Part shown: piece after piece, positions 63,477-64,000 of the stretch
Numbering within the stretch: position 1 is the stretch's first letter
Layout: each line of letters begins with the position of its first letter
NCBI RefSeq assembly: GCF_039555335.1
Contig: NC_092647.1
Span: 15,920,094-15,984,093, forward strand
Source of the DNA: Amphiura filiformis
Taxonomy: Eukaryota > Echinodermata > Ophiuroidea > Amphilepidida > Amphiuridae
DNA: 64,000 bases
Reading direction: 5' to 3'
Notes under the pieces: model-generated
Told to the model about the DNA's origin: nothing
The model's database searches: none
What the model saw: the letters and a program-made list of their open reading frames with translations, nothing else
Made by a program: the position numbers and the translations under genes

Positions 63477-64000
63477 GTAGGAACAAATAAAAGTAATGCC
63501 CGTGGCATAGCATCATAGGGGGACAGGACTCACAGGAGGCATGTGTCGAAAAAAATTGTTTTCACCTCAAACAGGCTTGGTGCCCCCCACCCCAAACTGA
63601 TGACTCATGCTACATTTCTCACTCTTGTTTCTTGGCACTGTAGCTGTGTCTTGCTCTGTATCTTTCAGTGCATGTGACATGGAAATGCATACTTCTTGAA
63701 AAACTTTTAGACACACTTTTCTTAAAAGAAACTGTAAACAACCACTATTCACAAGTTCCTCCAAATTTTGATCAATCATTCATGTAATTATTTTGTGTAA
63801 GCTAATCCTAATCCTAACCCTATAAATCCTGATGTAGTTACTGGTAATTTAATTTCTGTATACTGGTACATGCTTTGAATTGCACAAGTGTGTGCAGGCC
63901 ATTGGATTTGTGTTGTACTCATTTTGATCATGGTCCAAAGATGGAAGATAGCCTGAACAAGCTTGCTAAGTGATGAAAAGGCGCCGCTGTGTGAATATCC

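Overview
The window is a single stretch of animal (metazoan) nuclear DNA. It is AT-rich and non-operonic, with short exons (27-273 bp) behind GT-AG splice sites in long introns crowded with small transposons. The domain types and repeat style fit a marine invertebrate deuterostome, for example an echinoderm; that assignment is inference only.

One plus-strand gene accounts for essentially all host coding sequence. I reconstruct 34 exons between 2616 and 63476 (about 4.6 kb of coding sequence, about 1,530 codons). The gene appears to run off both ends, because no start codon, signal peptide, membrane segment or genuine stop was found. It encodes a large mosaic protein of mannose-receptor style. 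Order: CTLD1 (2616-6038), CTLD2 (18196-26205), Pro-rich linker (26811-26843), CTLD3 (27765-29204), a farnesoic-acid O-methyltransferase-like (FAMeT, 'Methyltransf_FA') domain (31472-33427), linker (33824-33850), CTLD4 (34979-37572), PAN/Apple domain (39697-39933), CTLD5 (41135-43249), CTLD6 (44059-48831), CTLD7 (48620-52286), linker (52956-53000), CTLD8 (55161-57812), CTLD9 (57540-63476). Most domain-boundary introns are phase 1, the signature of exon shuffling. CTLDs 4, 5, 7, 8 and 9 carry the EPN and WND calcium/mannose-type motifs, CTLD1 and CTLD3 carry QPD (galactose type), and CTLD2 and CTLD6 are degenerate. The product is probably an extracellular or membrane-bound lectin for recognition or adhesion. 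CTLD8 has a one-base frameshift.

The introns record much transposition. There are at least six hAT-like non-autonomous elements, five with identical 8-bp target duplications. Other items are several TTAA-flanked elements, long palindromic MITEs placed within about 20 bp of splice sites, a composite MITE family with termini like CCCAGCAAACACA, tRNA-derived SINEs, an L2/CR1-like LINE end, and a 4.6-kb foldback-like element (57914-62506) whose minisatellite arms enclose one LINE inserted into another. Intron 6039-18195 (12 kb) holds long tandem arrays.

Two places show decayed tandem copies of the gene's own exons (5046-5690 and 43332-44058). In the first, a MITE and its empty target site can both be read. 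Nothing else looks like a host gene. Remaining open frames are repeat-derived or shadows.
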